Source: Locusta migratoria
Taxonomy: Eukaryota > Arthropoda > Insecta > Orthoptera > Acrididae
Reading direction: 5' to 3'
DNA: 64,000 bases
Assembly (NCBI GenBank): GCA_026315105.1
Contig: CM048744.1
Location: forward strand, 974,528,221-974,592,220
The position numbers were made by a program, and so were the translations under genes. Of the stretch, positions 53,102-64,000 are shown one piece after another. Position 1 is the first letter of the stretch, and each line of letters opens with the position of its first letter. Below the pieces are notes generated by a model. It had not been told where the DNA came from and searched no databases. It was given only the letters and a program-made list of their open reading frames with translations.

Positions 53102-53600
53102 ATATTGAGTACGAGGGTAAGTCAATTATTATCCGCAAAGTAGTTATAAAATTTTATTGTAATAAAATACAAAACTTACAAGAACATCATTTTTAGACAT
53201 AATCTCCTTGCTTTTCAATGCACTTCGTCCTTCGCTCTACAAGCTGCCTTCCCTCATAAAAGAAGGTTTTCGGCTGAGCTGCGAGCCAGGAATGCACCGC
53301 TTCCTTCACTGCTTCATCCGAGTCAAATCTACGCCCCCTTAATGCCTGTTTGAGTGGACCAAACAAGTGATAAAGGGGGCAAGGTCGGGACTATATGGAG
53401 GATGATTCAGTACTTGGAATTTGAATTTTTGGAGCGTTTCAGCAGTGTGGACAGCAGTATGCAGACAGGCATTGTCGTGCAACAACACAACACCTTCTGA
53501 CAGCAATCCTCGGCGTTTGCTTCCAATTGCAGGCTTTAGCCTGTCAGTAAGCATCTCACTGTAACGTACACTGTTTATTGTTGTGCCCCTTTCACCATAA
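53102..53600 (-). pseudogene. mariner-like transposase, 3' part
   Basis: Minus: GVVLLHDNACLHTAVHTAET (second catalytic Asp), NHPPYSPDLAPF (third Asp), then frameshifted C-terminal text and a likely terminal repeat with AAGTCAATTATTATCCGC near 53113. This is a different subfamily from 1-370. The N-terminal half is missing. Confidence 0.82.
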
Positions 53601-53639
53601 TGTTCCTACTCTTTTCATCCTCAGAGAGGTCGTGGACGA

Positions 53640-54785
53640 CAGTCAGGGGCCATTGAGGCGTGTTTAGTTATTGCTCTTAAGGATATTAATATTTCTTATG
53701 TAAAAGTTCACAGTTATGTAATTTGGGGGTTAAGCAACTAAATTTAATTCGGATTGCTTCTATTTATACCTTATTAGTTCTTTTTCTTATTTGTATTTTA
53801 TCAATGAACTTTGTCCTTAGTTTTGGTTTTTTTACAGAGTATACATTTTCTAAGCAGGGAAAATAAAGTCCGGTACCTTGTCTGTTGCTTTTGGCTAATT
53901 ATTGTGTAAGATAGTGTCTCTAGCCTGAGTAAGTGAAATTGTAATCTATGTTTTTCCTTCACACTCTGCTGTTTCGCATTTTGGCTTGTCAAGTTATTGG
54001 TTAATCAAGTTTAAAATTGCTCTGGGCAGTTATTTGTTAATGAAGGTTAAGGATAATGTAAAGTTTCCTTTTAATTTTGTAATTTTATGCACTGCCCAAT
54101 TAATTGTTAAACCTCATGTTAAAGGGTTGTCAGGGGATGTTCGTTTGGTAATGTTGTTTTTTACGATGTATTATTGGTAAATAGATTGTTATTAAATGGA
54201 ACGAACATGCTTGGTCCCGCCCTTCCTTCCCTTCTTTGATTTCGAAACCCTGACCTTACGCGTTTGTCCGTATTTTATGCTTCCCCACAAACTACAGGCT
54301 CGATTCCACGCGGTCAACTGGCGGCAGGTATGGCCAACATCTGCAGGCCTGTCCTGTCGTCGACGGTCCGTGGACTATGGTACCGTCTGGTTCACGACGT
54401 CCTCCGAACCAACCAGAGGCTCGCCGCCATCCGTCCACGCCCAAGTGGTGATTGTATGACATGCCAGGTTCCGGACACTCGGGAGCATAGATTTGAGTGT
54501 CGCAATGTATTAGCCTCGTGGGACCTCTGTCAATCGGTCGACACCAGCGAACATCTTGGTGGAATGAAGCCCTCACTGCGCACAAGGCAAAGCGCCATAG
54601 TGTGATTGTTGGACCACTCGGCCTTTGCAATCGTGGATCTCCACCTTGGGGCCGGTGTTGACTAAATGGGTTATCTCTCAACTGTCTACCAACAGGTCCA
54701 ATCTCTTCGTAAGTATTGTGAATTATCCGGCCAATGTCTCTCTTATGCTCTTGTTCATGGGTACCAGAAAGCGGTGTACCGTTAA
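53640..54785 (+). pseudogene. LINE relic with C-terminal zinc-knuckle (zf-RVT-like)
   Basis: Plus strand: SGAIEACLVIALKDINI near 53655 resembles the start of RT motif 3 in some non-LTR elements (weak). Stronger at the C-terminus: HAVNWRQVW, MANICRPVLSSTVRGLWYRL, VHDVLRTNQRLAAI and CMTCQVPDTREHRFEC (C-x2-C-x7-H-x4-C), with a final block LRKYCELSG to a stop near 54783. Frames are broken, and the AT-rich middle is not readable. Confidence 0.6.
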
Positions 54786-54814
54786 ACATATATTTGTGAA
54801 CACAGTGGAAGCTT

Positions 54815-56295
54815 GAATGAAACTTTCACTCTGCAGCGGAGTGTGCGCTGATATGAAACTTCCTGACACATTAAATTGTGTGCCGGAACCGGGACTCAAA
54901 CCTGGGACCTTGCCTTTCGCGGGCAAGCGCTCTACCACTCACCTACCCCAACACGACTTACGGTGCCGCCCCACAACTTCAATGCTGGCAGTACCTTGTA
55001 ACGTTTCTGCTATGTTGCGAACTCCTAAAAATCTGTTGCCAACATTGAAACACGAAATAGCTGACACCTAAAGTAAAACTTCATTACCGGACATGTGATA
55101 TTTTACATTTTCGCCTTCTGTTTGAAATTCTTTTAACACTATTAGTAAACTACCTTTAAGAAATAGTACGTTGATTTAAATATAACTTTGGCTAACCTTT
55201 TACGTAATTTTCAGTTTTTAATACTTTCGTAAATAATAGCTGCAAACACTAAAAATGCATTACACTTAGTTTCGGAAATTGCTGAACCTATATAGATACT
55301 AATTTGTATAAAAACAACAATGCTACATGTTATAAACTATTGCACAACATGATTTCATATATACCTTTTGTTTAAATAAATTAGGGCAGACCATATTTTA
55401 TATATCACTAGATCCTAAATTAAATACTGATAATTTTTCATGCACTAAAATTAATAATCTTCGAAAGTAACAAAACTACGACAACCATATACAAATCCGT
55501 ATTAATTAATATTTTGACCGCAAACTGAAACACATTAAAATACCATGTCATAATAATAGTACGCCTACACACTATTGGCAAAACAAATATGTGTGCATTT
55601 CGAAAACACACATAATGTAAATAATTTGATGACTGTAAACACTAGTCAAAAGGATGACGTTAAATTTGTGTACTACATTTAAATACAAATTTCATGAAAC
55701 AAGTACATACATTGACATAAATAGTCAAAGCTTAAATGTAATATTTTAATTTCTGTATTTTGTCATACTTAATGTAAAAGAATATTGTTTAATTATGCAT
55801 TACAAAACTTTGTCATCAATTTTATTATGTAGTTATACAGAAAGATGTTGGAGAGGAACCATGTTTTATTCAGTTTGTGAGTGGCCAGAAACCGGTAAGC
55901 AGCTTTGTTGGCTTGCTGCTGCATTTCTTGATTGTGCAATGTTTAAGTGGAAATAAAATCGTTTCCATATCAACTAATATGGTTTTAATTTATGAGAAGA
56001 TCCTGTAGAATCAATTTCTTTAGTGAATGCCGAAGATAACTCACAACGCAATGGACTTCAGCCAGCATATAAGATAAGTTCAACTTCACCTACAGTGGAA
56101 TGACTTTGTTTTAGACTGTGAACTAACAAAACTTTCCGTAATTCAGGAAAACGTTAGGGCTCAGTTTGAGTCATTCCGAAAAGAGGTGATGGACGTTAGA
56201 ACCTTGCCTCCTACTTTCCAAACTTATCACAAGTTCTACTGCGAAACTTGCAAGACTAGCACTCCTGGAAGAAAGGATATGGTGGAGACATGACT
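54815..56295 (-). mobile_element. SINE-B copy split by a 1.2-kb insertion
   Basis: Head half at 54815-54996 (minus AGGTTTGAGTCCC, GCTTGCCCGCGAAAGGCAAGG). The other half is at 56201-56295 (GTCTCCACCATATCCTTTCT). The text joins if 54997-56200 is removed. A SINE-A tail-like ACAAACATTTGAAAATTTGA abuts at 56312. Confidence 0.82.
54997..56200. mobile_element. candidate solo LTR in SINE-B
   Basis: Termini TGTAACG...CGTTAGA (one base from a perfect TG...CA inverted end), flanked by ACCT on both sides (54993-54996, 56201-56204). 1,204 bp, very AT-rich, no ORF, AATAAA near 55953. Confidence 0.5.
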
Positions 56296-56334
56296 TAAGT
56301 CCCTCAAGCTCTACAAACATTTGAAAATTTGAGC

Positions 56335-56560
56335 TGACCCAGACGCATTTTACTGCCGTATTCTATTGTAATTTTTGTCTTTTTACTCAAACTTCACTCA
56401 GTTACTTTTTCAGCAAGGCAAGAAGGAAAGTTATTAACGACATCATATTTCGACGTAGAATGCTTTTGTGGCAGCTGTCTCAGGCAGTATTTTAACAGCA
56501 GTATTTTGTTGTCACTTTCGTCTTTGTACTCGAATTTCGACCACCAAAGTTCACAACCAA
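56335..56560 (+). repeat. minisatellite-like repeat, shared with 59705-59918
   Basis: GAAAGTTATTAACGACA, TATTTCGACG and TTTTTGT...GCTG(A/T)C(C/T)CAG occur here in about 1.5 diverged units and again at 59.7-59.9 kb. Confidence 0.65.
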
Positions 56561-56749
56561 ATCCTCTAAGAGCAATTTACAAGTTTGTAAAATTAATACC
56601 TTCAGTAAACACAACATAAATGTGTAACAGACTTTATGACAGCAGTTGTTACAACATATTAGCAACAGATACATATTAATGGTCATGATTGTTCGTCATA
56701 TCAAGTACTGTTTATTGTATGTTTCCCAGCTCGTTTACACCATGTACAA

Positions 56750-58134
56750 TACTGGCCATTAAAATTGCTGCATCACGAAGAAAGGCAGATGATAAACGGG
56801 TATTCATTGGACAAATAGGTTATACTAGAACTGACAGCTGATTACATTTTCACGCAATTTGGGTGCATAGACCTTGAGAAATCAGTACGCAGAACAGCCA
56901 CCACCGGCCGTAATAACGGCCTTCATACGACTGGGCATTGAGTCAAACAGAGCTTGGATGACGTGTACAGGTACAGATGCCCATGCAGCTTCAACACGAT
57001 ACCACGGTTCATCAAGAGTAGTGACAGGCGTATAGTGACGAGATAGTTGCTTAGCCACCATTGACCAGAATTTTCAATTGGTGAGAGACCTGAAGAATGT
57101 GCTGCCCAGGGCAGGAGTCGAACATTTTCCGTATCCAGAAAGACCCGCACAGTACCTGCAACACGCGGTCGTCCATTATCCTGCTGAAATGTAGGATTTC
57201 GCAGGGATCGAATGAAGGGTGGAGCCACTGGTCGTAACACATCTGAAATGTAACGGAGACTGTTCAAAATGCCGGCGATGCGAACAAGAGGTGACCGAGA
57301 CGTGTAACTAATGGCACACCATACCATCACGCCGGGTGATACGCCAGTATGGAGATGACGAATACACGCTTCCAATGTGCGTCCAACTCGGATGCGACCG
57401 TCACGATGCTGTAAACAGAACCTGGATTCATCCAAAAAAAAATGACGTTTTGCCATTCGTGCACGCAGTTTCGCCGTTGCGTGCACCATCGCAGGAGCTC
57501 CTGTCTATGATGAAGCGTCAAGGGTAATCGCAGCCATGGTCTCCGAGCTGATAGTTCATGCTGCTGCAAACGTTGTCGAACAGTTCGTGCAGATGGTTGT
57601 TGTCTTCCAAACGTCCCCATCCCGTTGACTCAGGAAATCGAGACGGGAGCTGCACGATCCGTTACAGCCATGCGTATAAGATGCCTGTTATTTCGACAAC
57701 TAGTGATATGAGGCCGTTGGGATCCACCATGGGGTTCCGTATTGCCCTCCTGAACCCACCGATTCCATACTCTGCTAACAGACACTGTATCGTGAGCAAC
57801 CGAGCAGCAATGTCGCGGTACGATAAACCGCAATCACGATAGGCTACAATCCGACCTTTATCAAGGTCGGAAACGTGACTGTACTCATTTCTCCTCCTTA
57901 GACGAGGTATCACAACAAGTTTCAACAGGCAACGCCGGTCAACTGCTGTTTGTGTATGAGTAATCGGTTGGAAACTTTGCTCATGTCAGCACGTTATAGG
58001 TGTCGCCACCAACCTTGTGTGAATGCTTTGAAAAGCTAATCATTTGCATATCACAGCACCTTCTTCCTTCGGTTAAATTTCGCTTCTGTCGCACATCATC
58101 TTTGTGGTGTAGCTATTTTAATGGCCCGGAGTGT
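56750..58134 (-). pseudogene. Tc1-like element, first family, near full length
   Basis: Terminal repeats ACTGGCCATTAAAATTGCTG (left) and TATTTTAATGGCCCGGAGTG (right). Minus-strand coding in three frames: YSHVSDLDKGRIVAYRDCGL with GLSYRDIAARL (helix-turn-helix), FGRQQPSARTVRQRLQQHEL, FFLDESRFCLQHRDGRIRV (first Asp), FQQDNGRPRVAGT (second Asp) and LSPIEN (Glu). Frameshifts near 57400 and 57620-57640 inactivate it. The least deleted copy of this family here. Confidence 0.92.
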
Positions 58135-58187
58135 ACCTGCATTAAAATCAACGCAAGTAGTTTCACAGCGGCTCTTTCGATGTTATT

Positions 58188-58514
58188 TCAAAACTCAGCT
58201 GTTATACTTCGAACAGAAACGGTATTACCGTCAGGTTCGTGATATTTCATTGCCACATTTTTACGATATATAGTACCAGGCTCGTCAATTCTCAGCTTCG
58301 ATGAGTCTGACGTAACTTGAAGCACATCGTACTCAGTAGACTGGTTAAAACGTGCAGCTGTAAATAGGTAAAATTGTCTAGCGGTTGTGGCATACCAGCA
58401 ACTAGCCGATTCCCCAAATAACATTACGGACGCCAATTCAGTTTGTCTCCAATATGACGGACGTATCGCCACTCTATGAAATTTAAGCTCGTTGGTGCAA
58501 CGACTTGTGATCAA
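58188..58514 (-). other. 108-codon open frame, unknown
   Basis: Reads MITSRCTNELKFHRVAIRPS and continues to SITAEF with normal-looking amino-acid composition. No domain recognised. Next to a Tc1 end and SINEs; could be an old exon, a captured fragment or chance. Confidence 0.3.
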
Positions 58515-58645
58515 GGACTGTGCACCACCGCACCTACTGTCTCCTCTGCCTTAAGCAAAGGGAAGAATGTCAACAGTGCGTGACGTACCCATCCAAGCTC
58601 TGACCACGACCGACGATGCGTAACGTCGGCGATCTGGCAAAAATT

Positions 58646-59029
58646 CCTATGTTTGTGACGCTTAAGGGACTTAACTGCGGGGTCATCAGTCCCTAAACTG
58701 CCGGCCGCGGTGGCCGAGGGGACTGAGGCGCTCCAGTCACGGTCTGAACGGCCACTACCGTCGGGGGTTCGAATCCCCCCTCGGGCATGGATATTTGTGC
58801 CGTCCTTAGTCTTAGGTAGTTCATAAGTAGTTTGTAAGTTTAGGGACTGATGAGCCCGTAGTTAAGTCCCATAGACTTTACAAACATTTGAACATTTGAA
58901 CATTTAGTCCCTAAACTTACAAACTACCTTATACTAAAGACAGAACAAACAAGGATGCCCTAGGGGGGTTCGAACCCCCGACGGGGAATGGCCTCGCGCA
59001 TCATAGCATAGCCCCATCAATGCGCTCGG
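58646..59029 (-). mobile_element. SINE-A, variant 3, split by another SINE
   Basis: Tail side at 58646-58699 and head side at 58906-59029 (minus GGGCCGAGCGCATTGATGGG, B box GGGTTCGAACCCCC). Confidence 0.88.
58700..58905 (+). mobile_element. SINE-A, variant 1, inserted in SINE-A variant 3
   Basis: GCCGGCCGCGGTGGCCGAGG head, tail (ACATTTGA)n in three units. Perfect 12-bp duplication AGTCCCTAAACT (58688-58699, 58906-58917). Confidence 0.95.
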
Positions 59030-59054
59030 CCCAACGAGCTTAAATTTCATAGAG

Positions 59055-59704
59055 AGGCTAACATACGAGCTACAGCGCTCTTTGCGGCAACCTGTGTAAA
59101 CTCGGCCGCCATGTTTTCGGTGGTCAACACACTTGAGTGGAGTCTGTCTGTCGTATGCTGTTGTTAAGCTTGAAGTGCTGTATTTAGTGTATATTGTACG
59201 TAGGGTGTACCGTCTGTACAATTTTCCCTGATAAATATGCCTAATGTGTGTTCCAGCATTTCAATGCGCAAATCGAAGTGATAAAACGACAAGTAATTGA
59301 AGAAAGATCTCAGTCTGTCTATACTCAAAAAACAAAAAAACAAAAAACAAAAAAACAAAAACAAAAAAAAACAAAAAAATCCTGACTAATGGCACTTATC
59401 TGTTCGAAGAGTGACGCTTCAGATGACCTATCTCGCAATTCCTTTGAAGTACACACCATTAAAAAAAAGTTCAGTTTTCTACCTAGTGTTGGTGTGTTTT
59501 TGAGATATTTCTTCTTCTGTCGCTCGTGTAGTTGATGAAACGACACTTTTGAGGTTTATACCTTCTTTAAAAATATTTTCAGTTGTTATGGACAGTACTT
59601 GATCGAGCATGGTTGATACGCCATCAGTGCTAAGTGCGGAAGCAGTAGTGACAGCCAGAATTTTTTCACTTGTATATTTCTGTGTTCTTTGGATCAAACA
59701 TGTA
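59055..59704. other. no gene; CA-A rich run
   Basis: 59328-59376 is an AAAAAC/CAAAAA repeat. ORFs across it are low-complexity. Confidence 0.4.
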
Positions 59705-59918
59705 CGTATTCAAGCGTGGCAACAACGAAAGTTATTAATGAAACGTTACTTTGGTGTGGAATGTTTTTGTGATAGCTGACCCAGGCGCATTTCTATTGCA
59801 ATATTCTGTCATCTTTGAATTCAAATTTCACATACCAAAAGTACTTGTTTCAGCATGGCAACAAGGAAAGTTATTAACGACACATTATTTCGACGGGGAT
59901 TGTTTTTGTGGTAGATGA
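59705..59918 (+). repeat. minisatellite-like repeat, about 137-bp unit
   Basis: Two partial units (GGCAACAA(C/G)GAAAGTTATTAA at 59718 and 59860). The second is cut by the LINE fragment that follows. Confidence 0.75.
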
Positions 59919-60341
59919 ACTACTCGCGCATTGCTCGAACCTACAAGTAACAAACCCAGCTGCTCGCCTCTGAACTGCCTCTATGTCTTCCTTTAAACTA
60001 ATCTGATGCGGGTCCCAAATAGTTGAGCAATACTCAAGACTTGGTCGTACAAGCGTTTTATACGCCGTCTGCTTTACAGGTGAAGTACATCTTCCCAAAA
60101 TTCTCCCAATAAACCGAAGTCGGCTGTCCTTACTCATAACTGTCTTACATGTTCGTTCCACTTCATATCGCTCTGCAGTGTTACGCCTAGCTAGTTGAAC
60201 GACGCGACAGAATCAAGAAGCTCACTACTAATGTTGTATTCGAACATTATTGGATTGTTTTTACTACTCATGCGCATCACCTTACATTTTTCTACATTGA
60301 GAGCTAGCTGCCATTCTTCGCACCAACTGGAAATTTTGTCA
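59919..60341 (-). pseudogene. LINE fragment (same family as 43-46 kb ORF2)
   Basis: Nearly the same text as ORF2 residues about 730-860: RLRFIGRILGRCTSPVKQTA, YKTLVRPSLEYCSTIWDPHQ and LKEDIEAVQRRAA. Some one-base losses. Truncated at both ends. Confidence 0.93.
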
Positions 60342-61105
60342 GTTCTAGCAAACTGCGCACGGGAAGAGCTGTTATCGAGTATCAGCAGTAGCTCTGCGCA
60401 TGCGCAGTTTGTTGGAATCTGGCAGCTGCTTGAACGAACCCTGAGTGTCTACTGCTGCTGAAGCAGAGTTGCCGCCTAGCGGCTGAGCACGCAGTTAATG
60501 TGTACCAATCATTGCTTTAATACGTGATCTGTGGTGCACTGATTGAAGAGAAGGATGACTAGCTGCAGGCGAGTATTGACGGTAGCATGAAGAGAAGGAT
60601 TTTTTGTTATTTTAAGACAAGTTCTTTTGTTTAGAGTCTTAATGTGTTAGTGTCGCGACACTCTTGATACTACTACGCCACACCCCAGGGGGTCGCGACA
60701 CACGGTTTGGAAAGCTCTGCCCTAGTGGTTCGCCTCGGTCGCCTTCCCCGTGCGGCCGTCGCCGCGCCTTTGAGTCGCCTCCGACTTCCGCCTGCGCCGT
60801 CGCGCTCTCGGACACAAGACGCCGCAGCCGCCGACCATTACGGCGCGGTCTCAAAGCCGCCGCCCCGGGCCACGCCGCACGCCGCACAGTGGCTGGCAGG
60901 CGGCCGCTCTGCGTCTCGCGACACAGCCCCCACCCACGCGCCCCGTGCGTGCCGCGATGACGTCACAGTCGGCTGCAGGAGCGCACGCCTTTCCGGAAAC
61001 AGCACACACGGCGTCTCCGCGTCTCTCTCTAGTCCGCATAACACCGAACGCTGCGAGGCAGCTTAAAGCCCTTTCTACACGGGAAGTGAGAGCATGCGAG
61101 AAGAA
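60342..61105. other. GC- and CpG-rich block, no gene recognised
   Basis: 60660-61070 is very rich in CG dinucleotides (e.g. CCGTCGCCGCGCC) in otherwise AT-rich DNA. Several ORFs overlap on both strands, Arg/Ala/Pro-rich and without motifs. A short hairpin (AAACTGCGC/GCGCAGTTT) lies at 60353-60408. Could be a CpG-island-like promoter region or a GC-rich repeat. Confidence 0.45.
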
Positions 61106-61736
61106 CTATCAAGCATGGGGTGCCACAGGGTTCGGTACTGGGACCTTTGCTGTTCTTAATATATATTAATGATTTGCCTTTCTATATTCATAAAGATGCC
61201 AAGCTAGTTCTCTTTGCTGATGATACAAGTATCGCTATCACACCCGAATCACAGGAATTAACTGATAAAATTGTCAATGAAGTATTTCAGAGAATTATTA
61301 GGTGGTTATCTGTAAATGGACTCTCTTTAAATTTTGAAAAAACTCAGTATATTCAGTTTCACTCAATAAATGGCATCACACTATTAATTAATATTGACTT
61401 CAACCAGAAATCTATAGCTAAGGTAGAATATTCAAAATTTTTAGGTTTATGAGGCATTGAATTGGAAGAAACACATTGAAGATCTGCTGAAACGTTTGAG
61501 CTCAGCTACTTACGCTATTAGGGTGATTGCAAACTTTGGTGATGTACAACTCAGTAAACTAGCATACTATGCCTATTTTCATTCTCTGTTTTCTTATGGC
61601 AGCATATTCTGGGGTAATTCATCATTTAGTAAGAAAGTATTCATTGCCCAAAAGCGGGTCATCAGAATAATTCCTGGAGCTCACCCAAAATCATCCTGCA
61701 GACATTTATTTAAGGATCTAGGAATCTTCACAGTAG

Positions 61737-61821
<85 letters not shown>

Positions 61822-62258
61822 CTTATGAAATTTGTTATTAACAATCCAACTGAATTCAAATGTAATAGCAGTGTGCATAGCTACAAGACCAGGAGAAAGG
61901 GTGATCTACACTATTCAAGGTTAAATTTAGCTCTGTCACAGAAACAGGTTAATTATTCTGCCGCAAAAGTCTTTGGTCACTTACCAAGTAGTATCAAAAT
62001 TCTGACACATAGCCAACTAGCATTTAAAAATAAATTAAGAAAATTTCTGAATGGCAATTCCTTCTACACATTAGAATAATTTCTAGATAAAAATTAGTAA
62101 TTTAGGGGGAAAAAAATAAAAATTAAAAAAAATTCAAATATTGAGTGTCATGTAACATTATGTATAGACACCTTTCATTTAACTGACACGTTCCACATCA
62201 TTGCGAAGTGTCGTATTCATGATATATGGAATAAGTATTAATCTAATCTAATGTAATC
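61106..62258 (+). pseudogene. LINE relic of another Jockey-superclade family, RT palm to 3' end
   Basis: GVPQGSVLGPLLFLIYINDL, LVLFADDTSIAITPE (FADD), WLSVNGLSLNFEKTQYIQF, a stop near 61451, then MNWKKHIEDLLKRLSSATYA, YGSIFWGNSSFSKKVFIAQK, SCRHLFKDLGIFTVA, a microsatellite, and KFVINNPTEFKCN with KLRKFLNGNSFYTLE and a stop at 62079. The 3' tail is TAATC repeats (TAATCTAATCTAATG, 62238-62252). 5'-truncated. Few disruptions, so moderately young. Confidence 0.88.
61739..61817. repeat. (CA)n-(TA)n microsatellite inside LINE coding
   Basis: About 31 bases of CA then about 47 of TA, between TVA and SLMKFVINN codons. Confidence 0.97.
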
Positions 62259-64000
62259 TACCCATGATGCACCGGTCACGCCGTCCGCGTACAGAGTAGA
62301 CGCGTCCACTTGCACAAGATGCTCGCATACGATCGCTACTAGACGGAATAGGGTGCATCCTATTCACAAGCGTATGGAAGTGCTTCGCGCATGCACAGAC
62401 GACACAATGGGGAACCCAGCTGACAAACGAAGCCAAGTCGGGAATTTGTTTGAGAATGTGTACTTGTCTCTTGCTCAGAGGAACGTAGTTTTCGACTCAG
62501 TCGTAAGTATTTTAGGAGGCGATACTATAGAGGAATTGCATAAAAAATTTAATATAACCTGTGTACAATTTTTATTCCATACAGAGATATAGCTTTTAAT
62601 ATGAAATCCAAAGAAACGTAGAGCCAATGTAAATCAAGAAATTTTCACTGATTTATCCGTCAGTTCTTGGTAGTACAACATCACACTTACTTAAAAGTAG
62701 AATTTTGTGTATGTTCTACACGTTCATTTCCGCTTAGGTATCCGATTTTCTGCTTACTAGGACATATTCAGACTTTAAATTGCGTCGAAAACCGGTTATT
62801 TAGATGAAAGTCAATATGATGATCTACCAAGAACCGACGAAAGAATCAGTGAAAATATCCAAATCAGTTTGTTGCACATACCAAGAGCTGTACCTCTGTA
62901 CCATATAAAAATTAGACACACGTTATATGAAATTTTAACTGCAAATTTTCTTTATCACCATCTTCTAAAATATTTGCTATTTTTCCTGAAACATGCTGTA
63001 GTTAACAGATGAAATATTTGTTTTTGGTGAGCATTATTTCAAGCTTAACCAAAGTGAAAGGTCTTCGTATAGACACTAGAGCTTGTTCATCGTATACATA
63101 GACGTCTCAAACTGCAGGGCTGGAAGTATGTAATCGCACTTTATAATGAGAACGTTAACACATGTGAGCGACGTAGTTACGCATGAACAATTAAATACAG
63201 TTTCACAGTGTCAGTCTAAAACACAAATAAATGTTTCAATCATCACAATATATCATACAGTTTCAAAAAGTGATGTTAACGCGGCGATTCAGTTGCTGTA
63301 AGTTGACAACAAACGAAGTAGACGCTTGAAGCAGAAGACCAAACAAATGCGTACATTTGAACGCTTCTTCGTACTTCGGCGGTCTATCGCAAGGGGCGCT
63401 GCAGCTGATTACGACTTTTTTGTGTGTGTTGCACGTCTCGTATAGAAAGGACTTTAAACAATCACTAAGCATGATAACCGTCTGCCAAACCTCTCTCCCC
63501 CCTCCACTTGTCAACCTTCCTTACTCATAACTATTTAACAAGCACAGCCATACATCATTTTGTGCCCCTTGAAAAACTTTTAAGGGGATAAAAAATCGAA
63601 TTTTGGGTGCAAAAATCAATTTTTCTTTTATGGGCTATTATATTCCGCTAAGTTTCCTCTTTAAAATGACATAACATACATATTTCTACTTGAGTTATAA
63701 CCGTTTTTATTTTTATAGACTTGTGAGATTGGGTATTGCGCTTTAGTTATACCTGTCTCGAATGACTGACCATTAACTTTTCGGCATTCCATTTATGTGA
63801 CATGAATTCAAATATCCCGCTTTCCAGGAACTTTTTATACACTACTTGTCCGAAAATGTTTTTCTCTGGATTCATCAAGTTACTCTTTGACATTGTGATT
63901 TGGGATTGTTTGTACACAGTGTGCTACATGAAAGGAGGGTGCGGGAACTAGGTGACGGGAAAAACTTGGATGGCAAAGGAAGATTGACTGATAGACCACA
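62259..64000. other. no recognisable feature
   Basis: 1.7 kb with ORFs of at most 83 codons (62353-62592 plus, 63263-63514 minus), no motif, no terminal repeats. AT-rich from 62580. May be unique DNA. Confidence 0.4.

Larger units (their letters stand above)
58472..59054. repeat. 24-bp perfect inverted repeat around nested SINEs
   Basis: 58472-58495 is the exact reverse complement of 59031-59054 (core ATGAAATTTAAGCTCG). Similarity continues weakly outward. The arms enclose 535 bp containing two SINEs. Confidence 0.85.

Noticed and set aside
53640..54200. Mitochondrial DNA insertion
   Set aside because: AT-rich and partly open, but no mitochondrial protein motif is readable, and LINE C-terminal text follows in the same orientation.
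60639..61066. Overlapping ORFs in the CpG-rich block
   Set aside because: Open on both strands because GC-rich DNA has few stop codons. No recognisable protein.

Overview
The window looks like repeat-dominated nuclear DNA from an insect. I see no confident single-copy host gene, no rRNA and no credible functional tRNA. The repeat mix (tRNA-headed SINEs, Tc1/mariner relics, Helitrons, and CR1/L2-type, RTE-type and Penelope-type retroelements) suits a very large polyneopteran genome. A grasshopper-like orthopteran is my best guess. That is inference from repeat style, not from a marker gene.

Layout. 0-2.9 kb: mariner and LINE relics and a transposase tail. 3.0-4.5 kb: a candidate MITE and a 109-bp tandem duplication. 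5.0-7.1 kb: two Helitrons joined end to end. 7.2-12 kb: SINEs, a mariner tail, a Tc1 relic. 12.8-15.1 kb: a mariner with terminal repeats of about 150 bp, abutting a Tc1 relic. 16.4-21.2 kb: two RTE-type relics, a perfect 120-bp-arm palindrome carrying ribozyme-like motifs, and a frameshifted Cys-rich ORF. 21.3-24.9 kb: LINE fragments with nested SINEs, a second ribozyme-like motif, and an RNase H tail. 25-31 kb: RTE relics, Tc1 with nested SINEs, a Helitron. 31.2-35.1 kb: two tandem Penelope-like relics, a Tc1 and candidate solo LTRs. 35.1-38.3 kb: two Helitron-type elements occupying the same site in two copies of a duplicated sequence. 40.6-47.8 kb: the best-preserved region, where a nearly complete LINE with an intact 943-codon ORF2 sits inside an older LINE of the same group. 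48.5-50.5 kb: a Tc1 element with both ends and two SINEs. 52-62 kb: mariner, LINE, Tc1 and SINE relics and a candidate solo LTR. 62.3-64 kb: no recognisable content.

How the parts relate. Nesting gives relative ages. SINEs with 9-13 bp target-site duplications interrupt Tc1, LINE, Penelope-type and older SINE copies, so SINE activity is among the latest events. The 943-codon LINE ORF2 (AP endonuclease plus reverse transcriptase) is the only complete enzyme-coding frame. All transposases are broken. Helitron, MITE and solo-LTR copies encode nothing and depended on proteins made elsewhere.

The most interesting signals are the two ribozyme-like motifs with different but matching stems, the LINE-in-LINE insertion, the same-site Helitron pair, and the tandem Penelope-type relics. 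Family names rest on protein motifs and terminal signals read by eye. No database search was possible.
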